Positions 53,231 to 62,254 of a stretch of DNA of 64,000 nt are shown piece after piece. The stretch covers positions 124,001 through 188,000 of the forward strand of contig NZ_LAQL01000004.1 in assembly GCF_001026905.1 (NCBI RefSeq). The letters run 5' to 3'. The notes under the pieces were generated by a model. The model was given only the letters and a program-made list of their open reading frames with translations. It was not told the DNA's origin and did not search any database. How positions within the stretch are numbered: the stretch's first letter is position 1; each line of letters starts with the position of its first letter. The translations under genes and the position numbers were made by a program. The stretch comes from Kiloniella spongiae (GTDB taxonomy: Bacteria > Pseudomonadota > Alphaproteobacteria > Kiloniellales > Kiloniellaceae).

Positions 53231-54799
53231 TTATATACCAAGTGACTGCGGTCGGCGACGGCGCAACCAAGTAACAATAAGCAATCGTGTAAACATAATC
53301 GCTGTGAACATAGATGTAATAATTCCAATGGTCAGTGTTACGGCAAAACCTTTGATGGGTCCTGTACCGAACTGGAACAATAAAACAGCCGCAATAAGCG
53401 TTGTAATGTTTGAATCCAAAATCGTTGCTATCGCACGTTTATAACCAGCATCAACCGCCATAACCGGCCCACGGCCGTTTCGTATTTCTTCGCGAATGCG
53501 TTCAAAAATAAGAACATTTGCATCCACAGCCATACCGATCGTCAGAACGATCCCGGCAATCCCTGGTAAAGTAAGTGTTGCCTGAAAAAGCGAGAGTACG
53601 GCAACAATAAGTATCAGGTTCGCGACCAATGCAAAGTTCGCCATGATGCCAAATAAGCCGTAGGAAGATCCCATAAAGATCAGCACCAGCACTAAACCGA
53701 TGATACTAGCAACCTTACCTGCATTGACAGAATCTTCACCAAGCCCGGCACCGACGGTGCGTTCTTCTAGAATATCAAGCGGTGCAGGTAACGCACCAGC
53801 TCTGAGTAGAACAGCAAGTTCTTCTGCAGATTGCGGCGTAAAGTTGCCCGAAATAATACCATTACCCGTTAAAATTGGAGACCTGATAACTGGAGCCGAA
53901 ATAACTTTACCATCCAGAACAATGGCGAAAGGACGATTAACATTTTCCTGTGTTACTCGTGCAAATCTTTGTGCGCCAGTCGTATCGAATGTAAATGAAA
54001 TAACAGGTTGAGCATCTTGAAAAGTTGACTGCGCATCGATCAGATTCTCACCACTCACCATAACCCGCTTTTTGATCACATAGCGTTGTGGCTGACCACT
54101 AGCCTGAGTTTCCTGCGACAACATAATCTGCGATCCGACAGGCGCTTTTCCTGAATAAGGATCGGCGTTTTGATCAACCAAATGGAATGTCAACTTTGCG
54201 GTTTTACCGATCAGACGTTTAATTTCATCTGGATCTTTAACCCCCGGCACCTGAATAAGGATACGGCTTTCCCCCTGTCTTTGCAGGCTGATTTCCTTTG
54301 TCCCTGTTTCATCCAATCTTTTGCGTAAAACTTCAATAGATTGGTTGATCACAGCAATCCGACGCTCACGTAGGACTAAATCGCTGTATTCAGAAATAAC
54401 CTTGGCGCCATCGGTCGAAATCAAAAGCCCCGGATTATTTTCAAAGATCATCTGGCGTACACGGGAAACCATTTCTTCACTTGCGTCACGAAGCGTAAAT
54501 GTTGCCGCTTTACCCTCAACCCGAAGGTTTTGGTAGCCAATGCGATCAGTACGCAGATTTACCCGAATACCTTCAACCAGATTGGTAAGCTGCTCTTCTT
54601 CAACAGCTTCCAGATCAACTTCAAGCAATAGGTAAGATCCACCTTGGAGATCTAACCCCAGGTTAATCTGATCACTCGCGACCCAATCAGGGAACGTTTC
54701 AAGAGTTTGTTCTTTGAACAAGTTCGGCATGGCATAAAAAATACCGAGAACAAGAACACCAATAACTGCAAAAATCTGCCACTTGGAAAACTGAACCAT
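53231..54799 (-). CDS. secD: Protein translocase subunit SecD
   Basis: 522 residues, with six membrane helices and a large periplasmic domain P1 between helix 1 and 2. Features are GLDLQGGSYLLLEVD, RIAVINQSIEVLRKRLDETGT, and GIVLTIGMAVDANVLIFERIREE with the conserved Asp-containing DANV. It works with SecF and YajC. It is the second gene of the yajC-secD-secF-NDUFAF3-NDUFAF6 unit; a strong hairpin lies in the gap to yajC. Confidence 0.98.
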   Translation of the reverse strand: MVQFSKWQIFAVIGVLVLGIFYAMPNLFKEQTLETFPDWVASDQINLGLDLQGGSYLLLEVDLEAVEEEQLTNLVEGIRVNLRTDRIGYQNLRVEGKAATFTLRDASEEMVSRVRQMIFENNPGLLISTDGAKVISEYSDLVLRERRIAVINQSIEVLRKRLDETGTKEISLQRQGESRILIQVPGVKDPDEIKRLIGKTAKLTFHLVDQNADPYSGKAPVGSQIMLSQETQASGQPQRYVIKKRVMVSGENLIDAQSTFQDAQPVISFTFDTTGAQRFARVTQENVNRPFAIVLDGKVISAPVIRSPILTGNGIISGNFTPQSAEELAVLLRAGALPAPLDILEERTVGAGLGEDSVNAGKVASIIGLVLVLIFMGSSYGLFGIMANFALVANLILIVAVLSLFQATLTLPGIAGIVLTIGMAVDANVLIFERIREEIRNGRGPVMAVDAGYKRAIATILDSNITTLIAAVLLFQFGTGPIKGFAVTLTIGIITSMFTAIMFTRLLIVTWLRRRRPQSLGI

Positions 54800-54834
54800 A
54801 ACGGGCCGTATTATCTGTTAATATATGAAATAAA

Positions 54835-54862
54835 CCTGCTCTGGATATAGGGCCAGAGCAGG
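54835..54862 (-). other. Strong hairpin between yajC and secD
   Basis: Perfect 10-base stem CCTGCTCTGG / CCAGAGCAGG with an 8-base loop in the 126-base gap downstream of yajC. On the minus strand it is followed by TTTATTTCATA, a weak T tract. It may be a partial terminator that lowers secDF expression compared with yajC. Confidence 0.7.
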
Positions 54863-54925
54863 TAAAAACCACCTCTAAAGATGCTTTTCTAAAAACTTTC
54901 CTCTAAACGGAAAGTACAAAAGAAA

Positions 54926-55303
54926 TCAATCTTTAGATTTTTTGTCTTTTTTATCTTTGTCATCGTTAGCCGACTTATCAGCAGGTTCCGTCTTGCTGAC
55001 AACGCTGGCAATCGTGCTCTGAATAACAGTGATACGAACGTTTTCAGCAATATCCAGCTGAACTTCGCCACCGTCTTTAACTTTTGCAACGGTACCGATA
55101 ACACCACCAGCAGTAACAACTTTGTCGCCGCGACGAATAGCTTCGATCATCGCTTTTTGCTGTTTCATCTTCTTGCTTTGCGGGCGAATGATCAGGAAGT
55201 AAAATACCGCAAAGATCAAAACGAGTGGAAACAGTGTCGCAAACAATTCATTTGGCGAACCAGCGCCACCAGCTGCCTGAGCATAGGCTGTGGAAATCAA
55301 CAT
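54926..55303 (-). CDS. yajC: Preprotein translocase subunit YajC
   Basis: 125 residues from ATG 55303, preceded by GGAGAG (the frame is open further upstream without support). One membrane helix (about 24-42: LVLIFAVFYFLIIRPQSKKM) is followed by the YajC domain RRGDKVVTAGGVIGTVAKV and a Lys/Asp-rich tail. It is the accessory subunit of SecDF. The gene heads the secDF operon and is divergent from the DUF815 gene. Confidence 0.95.
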   Translation of the reverse strand: MLISTAYAQAAGGAGSPNELFATLFPLVLIFAVFYFLIIRPQSKKMKQQKAMIEAIRRGDKVVTAGGVIGTVAKVKDGGEVQLDIAENVRITVIQSTIASVVSKTEPADKSANDDKDKKDKKSKD

Positions 55304-55514
55304 TAATCTCTCCAGAACAAAAGAACTTGGAATCGGTTGCCAAGCAACCCCCAAAAAAAATTACTCGCGGACTATAACTGTCTGGTCCGGAAATGCAAAC
55401 GAACAGAAAAACAAAGAAAGCATCACGGAATGACAGAGGATTTGACTGACTTGGGCACGCCCGTTAGGGTTCGCCAAATGATTGATTGACAGGCTTTGCG
55501 CCGGAGCTAGATAA

Positions 55515-56387
55515 ATGACTGATTTTAAAGACTTATACCCTGTATTGGAACGTATTGCTTCGGCACTGGAAAAACTATCACCACAAGCGCAAAATGTACC
55601 AGATCTTTCCCAGGCAGATGCCTATGTATGGCAGACTGATCCTGATGTACTGGAAGCCGTTGAAGAGGTGAATCGGGTTGATTTTGACCTTCTCAAAGGA
55701 ATTGATCGCCAAAGAGAATCACTTTTGAACAACACCCTGCGTTTTGTCGAGGGGTATCCTGCAAACAATGCCTTGTTATGGGGTGCAAGAGGTACCGGGA
55801 AAAGTTCGATTGTCAAAGCCGTACATGACAAGGTGAATTCACTCGCAAAAGAGAATAAATTTAACAAAGTAACACTTGTTGAAATTCATCGTGAAGATAT
55901 CCCTTCCCTTCCTCGGCTTTTAAAAGTTCTAAAGACCTCCGAACGCCCTTGCATCCTCTTCTGTGATGACCTGAGCTTTGACACTCAAGACGATACCTAC
56001 AAATCACTCAAGGCTGTTCTTGAAGGTGGCATTGAAGGTCGCCCGAAGAACGTACTTTTTTATGCAACATCAAACCGTCGGCATCTAATGGCGCGTGATA
56101 TGATCGAAAATGAAAGGTCATCGGCAATCCATACTTCTGAAGCAACAGAAGAGAATGTCAGCCTGTCTGATCGTTTTGGCTTGTGGCTTGGTTTCCATAA
56201 CTGTGATCAGGATACCTTCTTTGCCATGATCGAAGGTTACGTGGAAAAATACGATATTAAAATTGATCGTGACGCCCTACATGCCGAAGCTCGTGAATGG
56301 TCTGTTACTCGTGGATCACGTTCTGGTCGTGTTGCATGGCAATTTATTCAAGATCTCGCCGGACGGATGTCTATCAAGATTCCATAA
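55515..56387 (+). CDS. DUF815 AAA-type ATPase
   Basis: A 290-residue protein of the DUF815 (PF05673) family. Walker A is in ALLWGARGTGKSSIVKAV, Walker B CILFCDDLSF, and the sensor region NVLFYATSNRRHL. The N-terminal 75 residues (DADVLEAVEEVNRVDFDLL-like) are the family's helical part. The function of the family is unknown. It is divergent from yajC. Such genes often sit beside yajC-secDF in alphaproteobacteria, as here. Confidence 0.9.
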   Translation: MTDFKDLYPVLERIASALEKLSPQAQNVPDLSQADAYVWQTDPDVLEAVEEVNRVDFDLLKGIDRQRESLLNNTLRFVEGYPANNALLWGARGTGKSSIVKAVHDKVNSLAKENKFNKVTLVEIHREDIPSLPRLLKVLKTSERPCILFCDDLSFDTQDDTYKSLKAVLEGGIEGRPKNVLFYATSNRRHLMARDMIENERSSAIHTSEATEENVSLSDRFGLWLGFHNCDQDTFFAMIEGYVEKYDIKIDRDALHAEAREWSVTRGSRSGRVAWQFIQDLAGRMSIKIP

Positions 56388-56397
56388 GCCTCACAAA

Positions 56398-56431
56398 CAC
56401 CGTTCTTTATAACAGGCACCGTTCTTTATAA
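56398..56431. repeat. Short tandem repeat CACCGTTCTTTATAA
   Basis: The 15-base sequence occurs twice (56398-56412 and 56417-56431), 19 bases apart, in the gap between two convergent genes. No role is evident; each is A+T-rich and not a hairpin. Confidence 0.8.
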
Positions 56432-56457
56432 GTGATACTTAAAAAATTACCCGCAAG

Positions 56458-57666
56458 CTAGTTTGTTAGTAATTTCTTTGGATTAACGGCTTCTGATCCT
56501 TTGCGAATTTCAAAATGAAGTTGGGGTTTGGAAACATTCCCGGTACTGCCCACCTTGGCAATATTCTGCCCCCTCTTCACCCGTTGGCCACGGCCAACCA
56601 AGAGTTGATCTGTATGGGCATAGGCTGTCACCCATCCATCAGAGTGTTTGATCAACAACATTTGCCCAAAGCCTTTTAGTTCGCTCCCGGCATAAACAAC
56701 AACACCGTTTTCAGCAGCTTTCACAGGTGTCCCCCTGCGCGCGGCAATGTTGATACCATCATTGTGTATTCCGCCTTCCTTTGCGCCAAAGGAAGAGATC
56801 ACCTTCCCCTTTACTGGCCGTAAGAAATTACTGAATGAACGTGGCAAGGGTTTTGGAACAGGCCCGGTAAAGTTCTTCGGGCTGACTGGAATAACGCTGC
56901 GAGTTGGTGTTTTTACCGGTAATTTCTGAGCATTTTTAGCAGCAATATTCGGCCTGTTTGTCGCAGGAGTAACGCTTGCTGAACGAACGGCATTATTCTG
57001 CCGTAACGCAGGTAAGTTCAAACGTTGCCCGATATAGAGTGCATAGGGTGGATTAATTTTATTCAATTTTACCAATGCCGTGGTTTCAACACCATAGCGA
57101 CGGGATATGCTGTAGAGTGTATCCCCGGCAATCACCACATGTTCTTTCGAAACTGGTAACTTGATATTCTGCCCAACCAATAACTTATACGGCGGGGAAA
57201 GCCTGTTCAGGATAATAAGTTCGCGAATAGATACCCGCCTTTTACGGGCAATGGAATAGACCGTATCACCACGGTTTACAGTGTACTCGGTAGTTGAAAC
57301 CTGTGCCAAGTTACTCGAAGACTGCGGAGCAACTCTCGCTTGTTGCAGAGTAACTGTCGCTGTATTGCTTTTCCTGCCCTGCCTTCTTGGGTTTCTTTTT
57401 GGCAACGGGATATTTTCAGGAAGCAACGCTGGAATGGCAACACCAGCAACCCGACCAGTTGTTTGCCCCGCGCTTGAAGGGCGCGGTGGGGGTGTTGGTT
57501 TCCTCTTTGGCAAGATAGAAGATGGATAATTATAAACGGTTTGGGTTGTCGTCGTTTTTTTTGTCGTTGTCGGAAAGGACGATGGATTGATCGTGCACCC
57601 GTTCAGCCCTGCGCATAACAGTAAAAAGACTAGTTTTAGAGTTGGTAGGCTGGTCCGATTAAACAT
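56458..57666 (-). CDS. nlpD: NlpD-like lipoprotein with two LysM domains and an inactive M23 domain
   Basis: About 402 residues from ATG 57666. It begins with a lipoprotein signal (LLLCAGLNGC, lipobox LNGC). Two LysM domains follow (YTVNRGDTVYSIARKRRVSI and HVVIAGDTLYSISRRYGVE, about 125-220), a linker, and a C-terminal LytM/M23 domain. The catalytic H-x3-D is replaced (NDGIN) and the H-x-H is QLH, so it is not a peptidase. As with Escherichia coli NlpD, it probably activates an amidase for cell separation. It lies after surE-pcm, as in the surE-pcm-nlpD cluster. Confidence 0.93.
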   Translation of the reverse strand: MFNRTSLPTLKLVFLLLCAGLNGCTINPSSFPTTTKKTTTTQTVYNYPSSILPKRKPTPPPRPSSAGQTTGRVAGVAIPALLPENIPLPKRNPRRQGRKSNTATVTLQQARVAPQSSSNLAQVSTTEYTVNRGDTVYSIARKRRVSIRELIILNRLSPPYKLLVGQNIKLPVSKEHVVIAGDTLYSISRRYGVETTALVKLNKINPPYALYIGQRLNLPALRQNNAVRSASVTPATNRPNIAAKNAQKLPVKTPTRSVIPVSPKNFTGPVPKPLPRSFSNFLRPVKGKVISSFGAKEGGIHNDGINIAARRGTPVKAAENGVVVYAGSELKGFGQMLLIKHSDGWVTAYAHTDQLLVGRGQRVKRGQNIAKVGSTGNVSKPQLHFEIRKGSEAVNPKKLLTN

Positions 57667-57713
57667 CAAATTAGTTACGAGCGTATTCCTGTACTACAAA
57701 TCGTCAAAGCCAA

Positions 57714-58355
57714 TCAGTTATTTTTTGGCATCCCGTGAACAAGAGGAACAAAACGAACCCCGCCAAGGTTTTCTTGATCAAATCCGTTTTCGGTCCGCGT
57801 AATCCTGATTAATTCCTGATTATTCCCCTGTGAACCCAACGGTAAAACAAGAATACCACCAATTGCCAGTTGCTCAAGCAAAGCTTCCGGAATTTCCTTT
57901 GGTGCAGCTGTGATAATTATGCGCTCAAACGGTGCTTGTTCCTTCCACCCCTTGTAACCATCCCCCAACTTTGTGGTCACATTGTGAAGACGCAGATTTG
58001 TAAAACGCTCTTCAGCCTCGCTCAAAAGCTCTCGATATCGTTCTATTGTATAGACCCGCCGACATAGCCGCGAAAGAATCGAAGCCTGATATCCTGACCC
58101 TGTGCCAACCTCAAGCACTTTCATTCTTTTGGTCACTGAAAGCGCCTGGGTCATCATCGCAACAACCTGCGGCTGGCTCAGTGTTTGCCCCCTGCCAATT
58201 GGGAGCGCCATGTTTTCATAGGATTGATCTTGAAAAGGTCCCGGGACAAATGCTTCTCTTGGAATACGTTCAATCGCAGACAAAACACCTGTATCAGAAA
58301 TACCGCCGCGCCTTAATTCCATAATTAGTCTGATTTTGCGTGCTTCCAGACTCAT
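57714..58355 (-). CDS. pcm: Protein-L-isoaspartate O-methyltransferase
   Basis: A 213-residue class I methyltransferase. The isoaspartyl-specific motif LPIGRGQTLSQPQVVAMM is followed by the S-adenosylmethionine loop VLEVGTGSGYQASILSRL and the late IITAAPKEIPEALLEQL. It transfers a methyl group to isoaspartate in aged proteins to start their repair. The start overlaps the surE stop by 4 bases (58352-58355), so the two are coupled. nlpD lies downstream. Confidence 0.96.
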   Translation of the reverse strand: MSLEARKIRLIMELRRGGISDTGVLSAIERIPREAFVPGPFQDQSYENMALPIGRGQTLSQPQVVAMMTQALSVTKRMKVLEVGTGSGYQASILSRLCRRVYTIERYRELLSEAEERFTNLRLHNVTTKLGDGYKGWKEQAPFERIIITAAPKEIPEALLEQLAIGGILVLPLGSQGNNQELIRITRTENGFDQENLGGVRFVPLVHGMPKNN

Positions 58356-59140
58356 GGGAACAAAGGTCCCATTTTTATCAGCAGCTCTTTATCGGTCAGA
58401 TCATACTTTAACGGCGTGATCGTAATATATCCTTCGGCAATTGCCGTCAGATCCGCATTGGGAACAGATGTGTGATGGCTGACAAATTGTCCAACCCACA
58501 AATAAGGTCGACCGCTGGGATCATTTCCTTCCACGACCGTTGTTCCTTCGTCGCGATGCCCCTGAGCACAAACCTTAATACCTTTGACTTTCTCAACGGG
58601 AATCCCTGGGAAATTCACATTGAACAGCAAGTTTCCAGGTTCGTCCCACGTCGCAAGTTTTGTGATAACTTCCGGACCAAATTTGGCAACAGTATCCCAA
58701 TGGAACAGGCTTTCGTCCTGATCGTCGGGCCTTAAGCTAAGGGCAATGGATCTTGCACCAAGAATTGCGCCTTCCATAGCTGCTGCCACAGTGCCTGAAT
58801 AGATAACATCTTCCCCAAGATTCGCCCCTACATTTACACCTGACAGCACAATGTCAGGCACCTGATCAGCCATCAGGTATTTCATGGCCATCAGAACACA
58901 GTCTGTTGGTGTACCATCAATGGAATAGCGTTTGTCATCAAGCTTGCGTTCCCGCAAAGGACGGCGCAGCGTCAGTGAATGGCTGGTCGCCGATTGTTCA
59001 GATTCAGGCGCAACTATCCAGACATCATCGGATAATTGGTGGGCTATTTCCTCTAGAACAGATAAACCTTTGGCGTGGATACCGTCATCATTTGATAACA
59101 GTATCCGCGCGTTGCCAAGATTCTGTAAGGTCTTAGTCAT
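58352..59140 (-). CDS. surE: 5'-nucleotidase/polyphosphatase SurE
   Basis: 262 residues. The SurE signature [20 protein letters not shown] holds the Asp-Asp metal pair, and [19 protein letters not shown] the second conserved loop. It removes phosphate from 5'- and 3'-nucleotides and is linked to stationary-phase survival. It overlaps the stop of serS by 8 bases and the start of pcm by 4 bases, a tight serS-surE-pcm unit. Confidence 0.97.
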   Translation of the reverse strand: MTKTLQNLGNARILLSNDDGIHAKGLSVLEEIAHQLSDDVWIVAPESEQSATSHSLTLRRPLRERKLDDKRYSIDGTPTDCVLMAMKYLMADQVPDIVLSGVNVGANLGEDVIYSGTVAAAMEGAILGARSIALSLRPDDQDESLFHWDTVAKFGPEVITKLATWDEPGNLLFNVNFPGIPVEKVKGIKVCAQGHRDEGTTVVEGNDPSGRPYLWVGQFVSHHTSVPNADLTAIAEGYITITPLKYDLTDKELLIKMGPLFP

Positions 59141-60410
59141 TCAGGAGGATACTTTCTTTACCCCCCATATATGGTCTGAGCACCTCGGGAACAATAATAG
59201 AGCCATCAGCTTGCTGATAGTTTTCCATAACCGCAATCAAACAACGTCCAACAGCAACACCAGAGCCATTCAAGGTATGCACAAAAGCAGGCTTCTTCGT
59301 TTCCGTAGATCTGAAACGTCCGTTCATCCGGCGTGCCTGGAAATCACCACAAGTAGAACAGCTGGAAATTTCGCGATACGCATCCTGACCGGGCAACCAA
59401 ACCTCGATATCATAGGTTTTACGCGCACCAAACCCCATATCACCCGTACAAAGAACAACAACGCGATAATGCAGCCCGAGTTTTTTCAAAACGTCTTCTG
59501 CACAGCTTGTCATACGTTCCAGTTCATCATCGGATTTATCCGGATGAACAACAGAAACCATCTCTACCTTATCAAACTGGTGTTGACGAAGCATACCGCG
59601 CGTATCACGTCCCGCAGAGCCAGCTTCCGAACGGAAACAAGGCGTCAAAGCAGTCATGCGCTTTGGTAACTCGTCTTCCTTGAGGATTTCGCCAGCAACC
59701 GTATTTGTCAACGGAACTTCGGCTGTAGGAATAAGCCAAAAGCCATTTTCAGTTCTGAAAGAGTCTTCTGCGAATTTAGGTAGCTGGCTTGTACCGTACA
59801 TTACATGATCGCGCACGAGAACCGGCGGAATTACTTCTGTATAGCCGTGTTCATCTATGTGCAGATCAATCATAAACTGTGACAAAGCACGGTAAAGACG
59901 GGCCACACTTCCTTTGAGAACAACAAATCTCGATCCTGAAAGCTTAGCTGCCAGTTCAAAATCCATTTCGCCAGATTCTTCGCCCAATTCAAAATGCTGT
60001 TTTGCGTCAAAGCTCAGTTCAGGCTTGTCACCAACAGTGCGCACAAGAACATTATCGTTCTCATCTTCACCAACTGGTATGTCATCTTTAGGACGGTTGG
60101 GAATACCAGCCAGGATCGTTTTAATCTGGTTTCCCAGATCTGATTCGACCGTCTCTTTTTCAGACATGCCTTCTTTGATGCCTGCAACCTCAGCCATTAG
60201 ATCCGAAGCATCTTCGCCATTGCGTTTCGCAATACCAATCTGTTTTGATGCTTCATTACGGCGCGCTTGCATATCTTGCAACTCTGCCTGTAACGCGCGA
60301 TGCTGTTTGTCTAGCTCTAGAATTTGAGCAGACATTAGTTCCATATTACGGCGCTTAAGCCCCTCGTCAAAAACTTCAGGGGTTTCGCGGATCAACTTTA
60401 GGTCATACAT
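59133..60410 (-). CDS. serS: Seryl-tRNA synthetase
   Basis: About 425 residues from ATG 60410, chosen because [21 protein letters not shown] is the family start. The N-terminal long coiled-coil arm (about 30-100) and class II motifs follow: [20 protein letters not shown] (motif 2) and [18 protein letters not shown] with the closing [11 protein letters not shown] (motif 3). It charges tRNA-Ser. It lies about 150 bases after tatC. Confidence 0.98.
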   Translation of the reverse strand: MYDLKLIRETPEVFDEGLKRRNMELMSAQILELDKQHRALQAELQDMQARRNEASKQIGIAKRNGEDASDLMAEVAGIKEGMSEKETVESDLGNQIKTILAGIPNRPKDDIPVGEDENDNVLVRTVGDKPELSFDAKQHFELGEESGEMDFELAAKLSGSRFVVLKGSVARLYRALSQFMIDLHIDEHGYTEVIPPVLVRDHVMYGTSQLPKFAEDSFRTENGFWLIPTAEVPLTNTVAGEILKEDELPKRMTALTPCFRSEAGSAGRDTRGMLRQHQFDKVEMVSVVHPDKSDDELERMTSCAEDVLKKLGLHYRVVVLCTGDMGFGARKTYDIEVWLPGQDAYREISSCSTCGDFQARRMNGRFRSTETKKPAFVHTLNGSGVAVGRCLIAVMENYQQADGSIIVPEVLRPYMGGKESILLND

Positions 60411-60558
60411 AGGTATCTCTGTCCTTGTACTGAGAGAGACAAAATTCAATTAAAACGATGTGCTTATCAACAGGGTATAGTCAACTCTGAAATAAGCAAA
60501 ATCTCGATGTTAAGGGCCTTAAACGATCCCGGATTAGAAACATTGTTAGCGGAGAAAC

Positions 60559-61383
60559 TTAGTCAGACGTCACGTCCGTCGAATCTGCATTTTCCGAATC
60601 TGCATTTTCTTCTGCGGCGCGTTTGCGTTCCACCATTTTGGCCATAAAGATCGACACTTCGTAGAGAAGTACAATCGGAATAGCCAATGCCAACTGACTC
60701 AATGGGTCCGGCGGCGTAAAGATTGCCGCAACGATAAAGACACCAACAATCGCATATTTACGCTTTTCAGCCATCCCTTTGGACGATGCAATACCAACCT
60801 TTGCCAAGAGTGTCATCAAAACAGGTAGCTGAAAACAGAGACCAAAAGCAAAAATCAACTTCATCATCAGTGAGAAGTATTCGTTAACCTTGGCTTCTAA
60901 CTCAATAGCAATGGAGTTTTCTGTACCTTCAACCTGAAACGCGAGGAAAAATTCTGCAGCAAGTGGGAAGATGACAAAGTAAACCAAAGCTCCACCGATA
61001 AAAAACAAGATTGGTGACGCAATCAAGAACGGCGCAAAGGCTGACTTTTCGTTTTTGTAAAGGCCTGGGGCAACAAACAACCAGATCTGTGACAGGAAGA
61101 TTGGACAGCTGATAAAAGCCCCAAAGAAGAAAGCCACTTTCACATAGGTGAAAAAGACTTCTGTAAGATCAGTAAAAATCAACCTCTGCTGACGTTCACT
61201 GACCGCGTTTTCTCGCATTACATCAGCCAAAGGGGCCGCGAGGTATTCAAAAAGCTGTTCGGCAAAAGCGAAGCAGGCCAAAAAAGCGACCAACAGAGTA
61301 ACAACACTCCACAATAGTCGCCTTCTAAGTTCAATCAGATGCTCCAGTAATGGCATCTTCTGTTCTTCGGTTGTATCACTCAC
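60559..61383 (-). CDS. tatC: Sec-independent translocase protein TatC
   Basis: 274 residues with six membrane helices. Family motifs are PLLEHLIELRRRLLWSV at the start and a conserved cytoplasmic Glu in QEQRR-type loops; FLSQIWLFVAPGLYKNEK marks the second loop. The C-terminal tail is acidic. It is the twin-arginine receptor that binds signal peptides and recruits TatA. It starts 3 bases after the tatB stop, as part of tatABC. Confidence 0.98.
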   Translation of the reverse strand: MSDTTEEQKMPLLEHLIELRRRLLWSVVTLLVAFLACFAFAEQLFEYLAAPLADVMRENAVSERQQRLIFTDLTEVFFTYVKVAFFFGAFISCPIFLSQIWLFVAPGLYKNEKSAFAPFLIASPILFFIGGALVYFVIFPLAAEFFLAFQVEGTENSIAIELEAKVNEYFSLMMKLIFAFGLCFQLPVLMTLLAKVGIASSKGMAEKRKYAIVGVFIVAAIFTPPDPLSQLALAIPIVLLYEVSIFMAKMVERKRAAEENADSENADSTDVTSD

Positions 61384-61386
61384 TGC

Positions 61387-61860
61387 TTAGCTGCTTTTTG
61401 AAGAAGTTGTATTATCTACCTGAACGGCCTCAGATTGAACCTTTTCAGGGACACTCTTTGGGGCACTTACAGATTCTGTTGTTGTCGAAGGCGTATCCGC
61501 AAGCGGCTTTTGAACAGAAGCAAAGGGATTATGATCCTCTTTGTCTTCTTTTGTTATCGCTTCGACCCCATCTTTGACTTCCTGCGATGTTTTGGTCAGC
61601 GCCTGTGTGGGATCAATAACATCTTCAACCGTCTTACGAATTGATTCGCTATTGGCCCCTTCCAGCGCTTTTCGCGCGTCCTGAAGATCAGATTCACGAA
61701 TAACCTCATCAACACCGGATTGGAATTCCCGGGCAAGTCCCTTTGCCTTACGTACCCATTTAGAGACAGTACGAAGGGTATTTGGCAGCTCTTTAGGCCC
61801 CATGATCAAAAGGGTAAGAACTGCAACGACCATCATTTCCGACCAACCGATGTCGAACAT
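61387..61860 (-). CDS. tatB: Twin-arginine translocase subunit TatB
   Basis: 157 residues: N-terminal helix MFDIGWSEMMVVAVLTLLIMGPKELP, then an amphipathic helix (RTVSKWVRKAKGLAREF) and a long acidic, Ser/Thr-rich tail. It binds TatC and the twin-arginine signal. The Pro-Lys-Glu-Leu-Pro turn after the helix is typical. tatA lies about 70 bases upstream. Confidence 0.95.
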   Translation of the reverse strand: MFDIGWSEMMVVAVLTLLIMGPKELPNTLRTVSKWVRKAKGLAREFQSGVDEVIRESDLQDARKALEGANSESIRKTVEDVIDPTQALTKTSQEVKDGVEAITKEDKEDHNPFASVQKPLADTPSTTTESVSAPKSVPEKVQSEAVQVDNTTSSKSS

Positions 61861-61929
61861 TGGCTACTGCTCCCTAGGAATTACGGATCCCTGAATATAA
61901 ATCAAACCCAGTCCTGAATAAGAACTGAC

Positions 61930-62139
61930 TTATGCTTTATCTTTGTCTTCAGAGATTGTTTTGCTTTCTTCCTGATCAGAAGCAGCTGTGTCTTTATTCT
62001 CTTCTTTGAGGCCCTTTTTAAAGGCTTTAATGCCTGAACCTGCATCGCCCATAAGCTTGCTGAGCTTTCCGCCTCCACCAAAGAGAACCAAAACAACAAC
62101 TAAAACAATCAGCCAATGCCAAATGCTGAACGCACCCAT
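61930..62139 (-). CDS. tatA: Twin-arginine translocase subunit TatA
   Basis: 69 residues from ATG 62139, which has AAGGAGAG just before it; an upstream start at 62208 is not supported. One helix ([15 protein letters not shown]), the FGGGG turn and the amphipathic helix [20 protein letters not shown] identify TatA, followed by an acidic tail. It forms the Tat pore. Confidence 0.97.
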   Translation of the reverse strand: MGAFSIWHWLIVLVVVLVLFGGGGKLSKLMGDAGSGIKAFKKGLKEENKDTAASDQEESKTISEDKDKA

Positions 62140-62254
62140 TACTCTCTCCTTAGAGACAATTACCTTTAATCTGTAAGGGACTATGGCAAAAAGAAAAGGC
62201 GCAAGCAACGATTCATACGTTAGAGCGCAGAGTGTTTTGCCTACGGTGTGTTTT

